Source of the DNA: Sphingomonas sp.
GTDB taxonomy: Bacteria > Pseudomonadota > Alphaproteobacteria > Sphingomonadales > Sphingomonadaceae
Direction: 5' to 3'
NCBI GenBank assembly: GCA_030146605.1
Contig: JASLBO010000452.1
Coordinates: 1 to 8,726, forward strand
DNA length: 8,726 bases
Shown here one piece after another: positions 1-6,370 of the stretch. The notes under the pieces are model-generated. The model saw nothing but the letters and a program-made list of their open reading frames with translations. It searched no databases and was not told the DNA's origin. The first letter of the stretch is position 1. Each line of letters opens with the position of its first letter. A program made the position numbers and the translations under genes.

Positions 1-742
1 CGCCGAAGGTCTCGTCGACGTTCTTCCAGTTGATCAGGCCCGAGACCTCGGGCGTGATCTTGCTCAGATCGCCCTCGGCATCCTCGACCGTCCTGTCATA
101 GAGTGCCTTGGCGCCGATCGAGCCCGAGAAGCCGTCCTCGCGCGAATCGAGCGGCCGGCGGGTGACGACGTTGATCGATGCGCCGATGCCGCCCGACGGG
201 ATGTTGGCGCGGCCGGTCTTGTAGACCTCCAGCGTCGCGACGCCTTCCGAGGCGAGGTTCTGGAAGTCGAACGAACGGCCGGTGCCGCGCGCGAAGGCGT
301 TGCCGGTGCTCGTGTCGATGCTGGTCGACGGGAGCTGGCGGCCGTTGAGCGTGACCAGGTTGAAGCCGCCGCTGAAGCCGCGAACCGCGACCTGCGAGCC
401 TTCGCCGTTGGCGCGGGTGATCGACACACCGGTGATACGCTGGAGCGATTCAGCCAGGTTCGTATCAGGGAACTTGCCGATGTCTTCCGCGGAGATCGCG
501 TCGACGACGCCGGCGGAGTTGCGCTTGATGGCGATCGCCTGATCGAGCGAAGCGCGAATGCCGGTGACGACGACGTCCTCGGCGGCGGGGTCCTCCTGAG
601 CGGTGGCGGTGGCGGCCTGCGGCGCGTCGGTGTCGCCCGTCGCGCCCTGCGCAAACGCCACTGCCGGCATCAGGAAGGTCGCCGCGATGGCGATAGCGGA
701 TGCCGAGCGCGCGAGCGCCGGCGTAAGCCGAATGCTGTTCAT
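1..742 (-). CDS. TonB-dependent receptor, N-terminal part (truncated by window edge)
   Basis: This is an outer-membrane transporter that would import oligosaccharides using TonB/ExbBD energy. The 247 visible residues start at ATG 742, with a Shine-Dalgarno GGAGGGG ending about 4-5 bases upstream. Residues 1-31 form a Sec signal peptide ending AFA before Gln32. A TonB-box-like EDVVVTGIRASL lies at 55-66. The plug domain follows, with IGKFPDTNLAESLQRITGVS (88-107), then GEGSQVAVRGF and LVTLNGRQLP. This wording is typical of the TIGR01782-type receptors of Caulobacter, Xanthomonas and Sphingomonas, which usually run to 900-1000 residues. The beta-barrel lies outside the window. Its promoter carries two LacI-type palindromes (815-828 and 842-855), so it is probably substrate-inducible through a LacI-family repressor not seen here. 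The receptor family is certain; the substrate is inferred only from the neighbouring glycosidases. Confidence 0.95.
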   Translation of the reverse strand, partial: MNSIRLTPALARSASAIAIAATFLMPAVAFAQGATGDTDAPQAATATAQEDPAAEDVVVTGIRASLDQAIAIKRNSAGVVDAISAEDIGKFPDTNLAESLQRITGVSITRANGEGSQVAVRGFSGGFNLVTLNGRQLPSTSIDTSTGNAFARGTGRSFDFQNLASEGVATLEVYKTGRANIPSGGIGASINVVTRRPLDSREDGFSGSIGAKALYDRTVEDAEGDLSKITPEVSGLINWKNVDETFG

Positions 743-814
743 ATGTCCCCTCCGAAGTCGACGAGCCGTGGCTCGCCGCATGGTTCTTTTTCTGAGTCGG
801 CGTCTACCGCTCGA

Positions 815-828
815 TGTTAACGCTAACA
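815..828. promoter_or_regulatory. LacI-type operator palindrome overlapping the receptor -10 box
   Basis: TGTTAACGCTAACA is a 14-bp near-perfect palindrome (one mismatched pair) with the central CG typical of LacI/GalR-family operators. It overlaps the predicted -10 box of the receptor gene, so a bound repressor would block transcription. The left 11 bases recur exactly inside the GH43 gene at 3737, and a related site lies at 8634-8647. No LacI-family gene is present in this window. Confidence 0.6.
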
Positions 829-847
829 CCCTGTCCGGCGTTGTCAA
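820..847 (-). promoter_or_regulatory. Predicted promoter of the TonB-dependent receptor gene
   Basis: Read on the minus strand, there is a perfect -35 box TTGACA (842-847), a 16-base spacer and a weak -10 box TAGCGT (820-825). Transcription would begin near 813, giving a leader of about 70 bases before ATG 742. The -10 match is poor (3 of 6), so the call rests on the -35 box and on the two operators that exactly cover both boxes. Confidence 0.5.
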
Positions 848-855
848 CGGTGACA
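842..855. promoter_or_regulatory. Second LacI-type operator palindrome overlapping the receptor -35 box
   Basis: TGTCAACGGTGACA has the same architecture as the site at 815-828: five-base inverted arms around a four-base centre containing CG. It lies 27 bp from that site, centre to centre, and covers the TTGACA -35 box. Two such sites 27 bp apart over both promoter boxes suggest cooperative repression. The regulator is unknown. Confidence 0.5.
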
Positions 856-1356
856 GTTGGGTCAGCGCGATCGTGCTCGCCTAAACTAAGCTATTCAGAA
901 ATATGAGGTTTTACGTTCCGGGTTTTTATCGGGCGGATTTTTTCCGGCTGTGCGGCATAAATCACACAGAGTATTTAATCGACTGAACGCCGCCTGGGGT
1001 CGCAAAGCCTCCAAAACCGAAAGCCGTGCTTCGATGCAGGACGCGGATGTTGAAAGATACTTGGCCGGCCCCCGGTGAGGAGAACCGCTGGGCTGGCGCA
1101 CCGACCGCTCCGGCTGAAAGGCAAATCGTCCTCCCCGACGGCCGTTGGCGCGTTCGGCGATATATGCCCAAGGGGTGTATCTCCGTCTGGTGCGTCCCGG
1201 ATTTGTCGGCTTAAAGTGTGGCCCTGTTTCGGGCAGCGGCCGGTTCTGCGATGGGCGGAGAGACCAACTACATGTTCTCGCGTTCGCCAAAGCGCTTTAC
1301 CGTCGGCCGATAGCGGGCGCACTTCCGGTGGAACGGTGATGACAAGGGAGAGTCGC
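856..1356. other. About 500 bases without a recognisable gene
   Basis: An AT-richer stretch (about 885-975) is followed by GC-rich sequence up to the DUF1080 gene. Several open frames cross it on both strands, but their translations are rich in Arg, Pro and Ser and resemble no family I know. I see no convincing promoter for the downstream gene, no tRNA and no repeat. The plus frame of the DUF1080 gene stays open back to ATG 1075, but those 94 extra codons precede a clear signal peptide and look non-coding. The region may hold the DUF1080 promoter or decayed sequence. Confidence 0.4.
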
Positions 1357-2298
1357 GTGAGGGTAATTCAGGCATTTACAGCCGTGTTGCTGCTGCCGGT
1401 GGCGGCATCGGCCCAAACTTCGGCGCAACAGGCTCGTGCGATCGCCGGCGAACCGCCGTCCGCGCCACAGCGCCTGATTCTAAAGGATGTGCCCCGTGCG
1501 ACCGGGAAAGCCATATCGCTCTTCGACGGTCGCAGCCTTGATGGCTGGCAGCCCTGGCTCGGCTTTGTCGATCCTGCGGTGACCTACAAGCGCGACCCCG
1601 GCAGCGCGCCGATCGGCACTGCCCGAGACACCAGCGGGGACTTCGCTGTCCGGCAGATCGACGGAGTGCCGGCGATCTGGGTGAAGGGGCAAACCTGGGG
1701 CAGCCTCGTCCACACCGCGGACCTTCGCGACTATCACCTTCGTCTGCAGTATAAATGGGGTCCGAAGACATGGACGCCGCGCGAGAACCTGCCGCGCAAC
1801 AATGGCCTCCTTTACCATAGCCACGGCGTCCCGGGCGAGGTGTTCGGGACCTGGCGCCCGTCGGTCGAATTCGAGATCATGAAGGGTTCGACCGGGATGA
1901 TCGTGACCGTCGGTGGCAAGGTCCGGGCGCGGACGACCGTAGCTTTCGACCCTTCGCTGGCGCCGCCGCACCTCCGCTTCCGCCTGGGCGGTCGCGCCAT
2001 CGACATGATCAACGGCACGGGAACGTGGAATGTCGAGGGTGCCAGTGATCCGGAACTGCCGGTCGGCGCATGGAATACGCTCGACCTCTATGTTGTTGGC
2101 GACCGCGCCGTGCATGTCGTGAACGGCGTACCCGTCGCCGAGGCACATGGCCTCGCGATGATCCTGCCTGACGGCACCCGCAAGCCGCTGACGCACGGGC
2201 ACATCCAGCTTCAGTCCGAAGGCGCCGAAACCTATTTCCGCTCGATCACTATCGAGCCGATCCGCACCTTGCCGCGATTGGTGAGCGCCGACCGCTAG
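1357..2298 (+). CDS. Exported DUF1080 protein (3-keto-disaccharide hydrolase family)
   Basis: This is a 313-residue periplasmic protein of the DUF1080 family (PF06439), which has a concanavalin/LamG-like beta-sandwich fold. Some members hydrolyse 3-keto-glycosides made by Gfo/Idh/MocA oxidoreductases; others are uncharacterised. I chose GTG 1357 because AAGGGAG ends six bases before it and the protein then opens with a compact signal peptide cleaved after ASA (residue 19). ATG 1339 is an alternative that adds six residues. The family opening ISLFDGRSLDGW is at 53-64. NNGLLYHSH and the EFEIMKG strand lie in the middle, and the C-terminal signature HIQLQSEGAETYFRSITIEP is present. There is no oxidoreductase partner in the window. 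It is transcribed away from the receptor gene and converges with GH43 across a repeat island. The family is sure; the substrate and reaction are not. Confidence 0.88.
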   Translation: MRVIQAFTAVLLLPVAASAQTSAQQARAIAGEPPSAPQRLILKDVPRATGKAISLFDGRSLDGWQPWLGFVDPAVTYKRDPGSAPIGTARDTSGDFAVRQIDGVPAIWVKGQTWGSLVHTADLRDYHLRLQYKWGPKTWTPRENLPRNNGLLYHSHGVPGEVFGTWRPSVEFEIMKGSTGMIVTVGGKVRARTTVAFDPSLAPPHLRFRLGGRAIDMINGTGTWNVEGASDPELPVGAWNTLDLYVVGDRAVHVVNGVPVAEAHGLAMILPDGTRKPLTHGHIQLQSEGAETYFRSITIEPIRTLPRLVSADR

Positions 2299-2332
2299 GC
2301 TGTGTTCCGCTTAAATTCGGCCGCGACCTGTT

Positions 2333-2396
2333 CTCCTGCGAAAGCAGGAGCCCAGGATCACAGGCGTTGCGCTCTGGGCTCCTGCTTTCGCAGGAG
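2333..2396. repeat. 23-bp perfect inverted repeat with nested hairpins (REP-like)
   Basis: The arms 2333-2355 and 2374-2396 are exact reverse complements, separated by an 18-base loop. Each arm is also self-complementary: CTCCTGC and GCAGGAG flank a four-base loop (GAAA in the left arm, TTTC in the right). The element can therefore form one long hairpin or two small ones. It resembles the dispersed palindromes of sphingomonad genomes and lies 34 bases after the DUF1080 stop, where it may also act as a transcript end or stabiliser. Confidence 0.8.
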
Positions 2397-2527
2397 CACG
2401 ATTCAGATTGAAGGAAAAACGAGTCCAGCCCGGACAGAGCTCCTGCCGAGGCATCGCCGGGCGGAAGCCGGGCTGAGCCGTCAACCGCATCAGCGCTGAA
2501 GCAGCATCGCGCCGTCCACCCCGGGGA

Positions 2528-2737
2528 CGTATCGCCATTTGAATGCGCGAGCAGTTTCAATCCTCCCCCGCCAGGGGGAGGTGGCATGCGCAGCATGCCG
2601 GAGGGGGAGGAATCACTGCGTTCAGTGACTCCTCCCCCTCCGTCGCCTTCGGCGCCAGCTCCTCCTGGCGGGGGAGGATCGCTGAATGGCGATACGCCCT
2701 AACCCCCTGGAGGGAGGGGGATTTTGAATGTCGATAC
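2528..2737. repeat. Composite palindromic repeat: three related units, two inverted
   Basis: CGTATCGCCATT (2528-2539) recurs inverted as AATGGCGATACG (2685-2696). Inside these lie C-rich/G-rich arms: 2560-2578 against 2661-2679, one mismatch. Innermost are 19-base arms 2600-2618 and 2623-2641, one mismatch, around the loop CGTT. Small hairpins occupy the unit interiors (2583-2599 and 2644-2654). A third, shorter copy follows at 2703-2737, in the same orientation as the second. This looks like a REP/BIME-type element; no associated transposase is present. Confidence 0.8.
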
Positions 2738-2761
2738 AACCTGGCGGCGTGATGGACGGCG

Positions 2762-3793
2762 CTACCTGGCTTTGGGCGGTCGCGGCGGAGCGCCCGACAC
2801 GCCGGCCGCGGATTGAACGACGGGCTTCAACGTCCCGTCGCGATTATACTCGAGATACTCCACCGTCACGGCGCGACGGCCGATCGCGCCGTTCAGCTCC
2901 CCGATCGCCAGCGCAGCATTGTGCAGGAAAAGGTACCAGTTTCCCTTGAATTCGGCGATCCCGGGATGGATCGTGAAGCTGTATTTGCCCGATCCGGTCA
3001 ACTCGCCGCGATACGTCCACGGGCCGTTGATCGAAGACGCCGTGGCATAGGATATCTTCTCGTCGCGGTGCTTCGAGCGATCGAGCGACGCATAAGTAAG
3101 GTAATAAAGGGAGCCACGCTTGTGCAGCCAGGGCCCTTCCTCGAAGTGCGGCGGCGTGATCTCGGTGATCGGACCATCGATCTCGATCATGTTGGGCTTG
3201 AGCTTTGCGATGTAGCATTGGCGGTTGCCCCACGCGATCCAGGTCGTGCCGTCGTCGTCGGTGAACACCGTCGGATCGATGTCCTCCCAGCTATGCGTCC
3301 CCTTGGGCGTCATCTGGTTGGTGATCAGCGCGGAGCCTTTGGCATCGACAAACGGGCCGGCGGGGGTATCGGCTACCGCAACCGCGATCGCCTTGCCCGG
3401 GTGCGTGTCGTCGTGCTCGACCGCCGCGTAGAACCAGAACTTCCCGTTCTTCTGGATCGTCTGCGATGCCCAGGCGTCCTTCTTGGCCCATTTGAAGTCG
3501 GCGACTTTCATGATCGGACCGTGATCGGTCCAATGCTTCATGTCGGTCGTCGAATAGACGAGCCACTCGCGCATGTTGAACATCTCGTCGCGCTGCGCTT
3601 CGTCATGCCCGACATAGAGATAGAGCCGGTCCCCCACCACCAGCGGGGCCGGGTCGGCAGTGAATTTGTCGCGAATGATCGGGTTGGCGCCCGGCGCAGA
3701 TGGTGGAGTCGTCTGCCCGAGGGCCGAGCCCGACGATGTTAACGCTATCAACAAAGCCGCTGCGCGTTTCGCCTGGCTGATGCCCATTCCCAC
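2762..3793 (-). CDS. Exported glycoside hydrolase family 43 enzyme
   Basis: This is a 343-residue single-domain GH43 protein, a five-bladed beta-propeller inverting enzyme. The family is mainly beta-xylosidases and alpha-L-arabinofuranosidases. GTG 3793 is preferred because GGGAG lies about seven bases upstream; ATG 3787 is the alternative. Residues 1-27 are a signal peptide (LGQ/TT region), placing the protein in the periplasm. The three expected catalytic residues are visible: general base Asp47 in FTADPAP, pKa-modulating Asp173 in DIDPTVFTDDDG, and general acid Glu219 in FEEGPWL. The conserved SFTIHPGIAEFKGNWYLF follows near 275-290. No carbohydrate-binding module is attached. It is divergent from GH95, and its predicted promoter contains the TTAGTCAGACTAA palindrome. 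A LacI-type site lies within its signal-peptide codons. The GH43 assignment is strong; the sugar removed cannot be read from the sequence. Confidence 0.93.
   Translation of the reverse strand: MGMGISQAKRAAALLIALTSSGSALGQTTPPSAPGANPIIRDKFTADPAPLVVGDRLYLYVGHDEAQRDEMFNMREWLVYSTTDMKHWTDHGPIMKVADFKWAKKDAWASQTIQKNGKFWFYAAVEHDDTHPGKAIAVAVADTPAGPFVDAKGSALITNQMTPKGTHSWEDIDPTVFTDDDGTTWIAWGNRQCYIAKLKPNMIEIDGPITEITPPHFEEGPWLHKRGSLYYLTYASLDRSKHRDEKISYATASSINGPWTYRGELTGSGKYSFTIHPGIAEFKGNWYLFLHNAALAIGELNGAIGRRAVTVEYLEYNRDGTLKPVVQSAAGVSGAPPRPPKAR
3737..3750. promoter_or_regulatory. LacI-type operator-like site inside the GH43 5' coding region
   Basis: TGTTAACGCTATCA matches the receptor operator at 815-828 in 13 of 14 positions. 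The identity extends outward to CGATGTTAACGCTA, 14 bases shared exactly. It lies in the signal-peptide codons of GH43, about 65 bases downstream of the predicted transcription start, where a bound repressor could act as a roadblock. It may also be chance within coding sequence. Confidence 0.4.
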
Positions 3794-3820
3794 TGTCGCT
3801 CTCCCATTTGCTTTGCGAAG

Positions 3821-3848
3821 AGATTAGTCAGACTAAAAAGACCGTCAA
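3821..3848 (-). promoter_or_regulatory. Predicted GH43 promoter
   Basis: On the minus strand TTGACG (3843-3848) and TAATCT (3821-3826) are separated by 16 bases. Transcription would start near 3814, giving a leader of about 20 bases to GTG 3793. TTGACG is a common alphaproteobacterial -35 box, while the -10 box is weak. A palindromic operator fills the spacer and the edge of the -10 box. Confidence 0.5.
3824..3836. promoter_or_regulatory. Probable FadR/FCD-type operator, perfect 13-bp palindrome
   Basis: TTAGTCAGACTAA is perfectly symmetric about a central A. Its core TAGTCAGACTA matches the FadR-subfamily operator pattern TNGTNNNACNA at every fixed position. It lies between the divergent GH43 and GH95 genes, inside the predicted GH43 promoter and about 90 bases upstream of the GH95 start, so it could control both. 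The GntR/FCD protein at 6371-7132 is the obvious candidate to bind it. Confidence 0.65.
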
Positions 3849-3923
3849 TCCCGTCATTTCAAGGCGGGCGTGGAAGCACTGGCACCCGAGCGTCGGTCAG
3901 TGCCCAACCGAGGGGAAGTTTCG

Positions 3924-6308
3924 ATGGGATCGCGAAAAGACGTCGAACATCGCGAAGGCATCACGCGCCGGTTTCTGCTCGGCGGGTCGGCAGCAGCGGC
4001 AGCGGGCCTTTCCGCCCCCGCCATGGCCACCGCGGCCGAAGCAGCGAAAGCGCACGCGCACCGTCTCTGGTATCGGCAGCCGGCCGAGAAATGGACCGAG
4101 GCACTGCCGGTCGGGAACGGTCGCGCAGGCGCCATGATATTCGGGGGCGTAGCGCGTGAGCGGCTCCAGCTGAACGAGGACACATTATGGTCGGGCGGCC
4201 CCTATGATCCCGTCAATCCGGCGGCGCGCGATGCGCTGCCCGAGGTTCGCCGGCTGATCTTCGCCGGACGCTATGCCGAGGCGCAGGCACTGGCCGACGC
4301 CCGGCTGATGGCCCGGCCGCTGAAGCAGATGTCGTACCAGACGGCGGGCGACCTGTTCATCGACATGCCGCAACTCGCGCAGGCCGAAATCCGCGACTAT
4401 GCGCGCGAACTCGACCTCGACGCGGCCCTCGCCACTACCCGCTTCGAGGCGAACGGAACGCGCTTCCGCCGCGAGGTCGTCGCCTGCCCCGTTCGTCAGA
4501 TCATCGCGGTCCGGCTATCGGCGGACCGGCGCGGCGCGATCAGCTGCGCGGTGGGGCTTTCGTCGCCCTTGAAGCACGAGACTGCGATCGACGGCGAAAC
4601 GCTCGTGCTGGCGGGCCGCAACGGCGACATGGCGGGCATTGCCGGCGCGCTGCGCTTCGAGCTGCGCGCACGCGTCGTCACGCGCGGAGGCACGCTCGGG
4701 AAACGCGACGGTAAAATCATCATCCACAGCGCAGACCAAACAACCCTGCTGATCGCGCTGGCGACGAGCTTCCGGCGCTTCGACGATGTCGGCGGGGACC
4801 CCGCCGCGATCACGCGCGCCCGGCTCGACGCGGCCGCGGCAACGAGCTTCGCCGAAATCGCCGCCGACGTCGCCGCCGGGCATCGCCGCCTTTACCGCAA
4901 CGTCCGGCTGGACCTAGGGCAGACGATCGCCGCCGACCAGCCGACGGATGTGCGCATCCGCACGAGCGAAACGGCAAACGACCCGGCACTGGCCACGCTC
5001 TATTTCAACTATGCCCGCTATCTGTTGATCTGCGCCTCCCGGCCGAAGAGCCAGCCTGCCAATTTACAGGGCATCTGGAACGAGAGCCTCGATCCGCCCT
5101 GGGGCTCCAAATACACGATCAACATCAACACCGAGATGAATTACTGGCCAGCCGAGGTGACCGGCCTTGCCGCATGCACGGCGCCCTTGATCGAGATGGT
5201 CCGCGAACTTGCCGAAACCGGCGCACGGACGGCGCGTGAGATGTATGGCGCGCGCGGCTGGGTCGCGCATCACAACACCGATCTGTGGCGCGCGACGGCG
5301 CCGATCGACGGCGCGCAATGGGGCCTGTGGCCCACCGGCGGCGCGTGGCTGTGCACGCATCTTTGGACCCGCTACGAATATGGCCGCGACGCGAAATGGC
5401 TCGCCACGGTCTATCCGCTGATGCGCGGCGCCGCCGAGTTTTTCGTCGATGTGCTCCAGCGCGATCCATCGACGGGGTTTCTCGTCACCAACCCGTCGCT
5501 GTCGCCGGAAAACCGGCACCCGCACGGCGCCTCGCTTTGCGCGGGACCGGCGATGGACATGCAGATCCTGCGCGACCTGTTCGAACAAACCGCCGCCGCC
5601 GCCGATGTGCTCGGAACCGACGCCCCGTTCGCGGCGCAGTTGCGGACACTGCGCAGGCAGCTGGCACCCGACAAGATCGGCGCGCTGGGCCAGTTGCAGG
5701 AGTGGCAGGAGGATTGGGACGCCGCCGCTCCGGAACGCGACCACCGGCATGTGTCGCATCTCTACGGGCTCTACCCGTCGCACCAGATCAACCTTCAGGA
5801 CACACCGGCCCTTGCCGCCGCCGCGCGCCGTTCGCTCGAGCTGCGCGGCGACGAATCGACCGGCTGGGCCACTGCGTGGCGGATAAACCTCTGGGCGCGG
5901 CTCGGCGACGGCGAACGTGCGCACCGGATCCTCAAATTCCTGCTCGGGCCGGGGCGCACCTATCCGAACATGTTCGACGCGCATCCCCCGTTCCAGATCG
6001 ACGGCAATTTCGGCGGCGCGGCCGCGATCGCCGAGATGCTGCTGCAAAGCCGCGGCAACGAGATTCTGCTACTGCCCGCGCTTCCCGAGGCATGGCCGAC
6101 CGGATCCGTCCGCGGGCTGCGCGCCCGGGGGGCGTGCACCGTCGATCTCGATTGGCACGCAGGGCAGTTGCGCCACGCCGTCCTGGTGAGCGCAATCGGC
6201 GGCCAGTTTCGCGTGCGCCTAGGCCGGCGGAGCGTCTCGGTCATGCTCCAGCCGGGGCGACCGGTGCGCCTCGCCGGCGCGACGCTGCGCGCACGGCCAA
6301 ACGGGTGA
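3924..6308 (+). CDS. Tat-exported glycoside hydrolase family 95 (alpha-L-fucosidase or alpha-L-galactosidase)
   Basis: This 794-residue enzyme would remove terminal alpha-L-fucose or alpha-L-galactose from oligosaccharides in the periplasm. I chose ATG 3924 because AGGGGAAG ends about five bases upstream and it places a twin-arginine signal (ITRRFLLGG, Arg15-Arg16) at the N-terminus; an in-frame ATG 3870 is less likely. GH95 landmarks follow in order. The N-terminal beta-domain has LPVGNGRAGAMIFGG (61-75) and LQLNEDTLWSGGP. The (alpha/alpha)6 barrel has YTININTEMNYWPAE with Asn400 and Asn402, PSLSPEN with Glu529, HRHVSHLYGLYP (607-618) and IDGNFGG with Asp693. Asn400, Asn402, Glu529 and Asp693 are the likely counterparts of the catalytic residues of Bifidobacterium AfcA, so the enzyme looks active. 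It is convergent with the GntR gene, with 62 bases between them. Family certain; fucose versus L-galactose preference unknown. Confidence 0.95.
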   Translation: MGSRKDVEHREGITRRFLLGGSAAAAAGLSAPAMATAAEAAKAHAHRLWYRQPAEKWTEALPVGNGRAGAMIFGGVARERLQLNEDTLWSGGPYDPVNPAARDALPEVRRLIFAGRYAEAQALADARLMARPLKQMSYQTAGDLFIDMPQLAQAEIRDYARELDLDAALATTRFEANGTRFRREVVACPVRQIIAVRLSADRRGAISCAVGLSSPLKHETAIDGETLVLAGRNGDMAGIAGALRFELRARVVTRGGTLGKRDGKIIIHSADQTTLLIALATSFRRFDDVGGDPAAITRARLDAAAATSFAEIAADVAAGHRRLYRNVRLDLGQTIAADQPTDVRIRTSETANDPALATLYFNYARYLLICASRPKSQPANLQGIWNESLDPPWGSKYTININTEMNYWPAEVTGLAACTAPLIEMVRELAETGARTAREMYGARGWVAHHNTDLWRATAPIDGAQWGLWPTGGAWLCTHLWTRYEYGRDAKWLATVYPLMRGAAEFFVDVLQRDPSTGFLVTNPSLSPENRHPHGASLCAGPAMDMQILRDLFEQTAAAADVLGTDAPFAAQLRTLRRQLAPDKIGALGQLQEWQEDWDAAAPERDHRHVSHLYGLYPSHQINLQDTPALAAAARRSLELRGDESTGWATAWRINLWARLGDGERAHRILKFLLGPGRTYPNMFDAHPPFQIDGNFGGAAAIAEMLLQSRGNEILLLPALPEAWPTGSVRGLRARGACTVDLDWHAGQLRHAVLVSAIGGQFRVRLGRRSVSVMLQPGRPVRLAGATLRARPNG

Positions 6309-6327
6309 GCTGCCTTATTCGGGCAGC
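6309..6327. terminator. Weak hairpin after the GH95 stop codon
   Basis: GCTGCC (6309-6314) and GGCAGC (6322-6327) pair around a seven-base loop directly after the GH95 stop, in the 62-base gap between convergent genes. No T-run follows on either strand, so this is only a possible terminator. Confidence 0.25.
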
Positions 6328-6370
6328 GCTACAGCAAGCATCTGGCATTTGCAGCGGCCCGGTAAGGAAC

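Larger units (their letters stand above)
2299..2761. other. Non-coding repeat island between convergent genes
   Basis: The 463 bases between the convergent DUF1080 and GH43 genes hold no credible gene. They contain a 23-bp inverted repeat (2333-2396), a composite palindromic element (2528-2737), and about 130 bases of spacer with a GCCGGGC direct repeat near 2458-2475. Any of the hairpins could stop transcripts from either side, but none is followed by a T-run. Confidence 0.7.

Noticed and set aside
895..1290. 131-codon minus-strand frame in the gap before the DUF1080 gene
   Set aside because: No recognisable family, low-complexity composition and no ribosome-binding site.
1075..1356. N-terminal extension of the DUF1080 protein to ATG 1075
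   Set aside because: The extension would bury a clear signal peptide 94 residues in, and a good Shine-Dalgarno precedes GTG 1357.
2333..2737. CRISPR array or IS element
   Set aside because: The repeats are inverted and contiguous without regular spacers, and no transposase or cas gene is present.
2302..2752. Small open frames across the repeat island
   Set aside because: They are made of the palindromic repeats themselves and have no conserved protein features.
2813..3742. 309-codon plus-strand frame antisense to GH43
   Set aside because: GH43 has all catalytic motifs and a signal peptide; this antisense frame has none and is an effect of codon bias.
5064..6047. 327-codon minus-strand frame antisense to GH95
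   Set aside because: It is fully inside GH95 on the opposite strand, and its Arg/Gly-rich translation matches no family.
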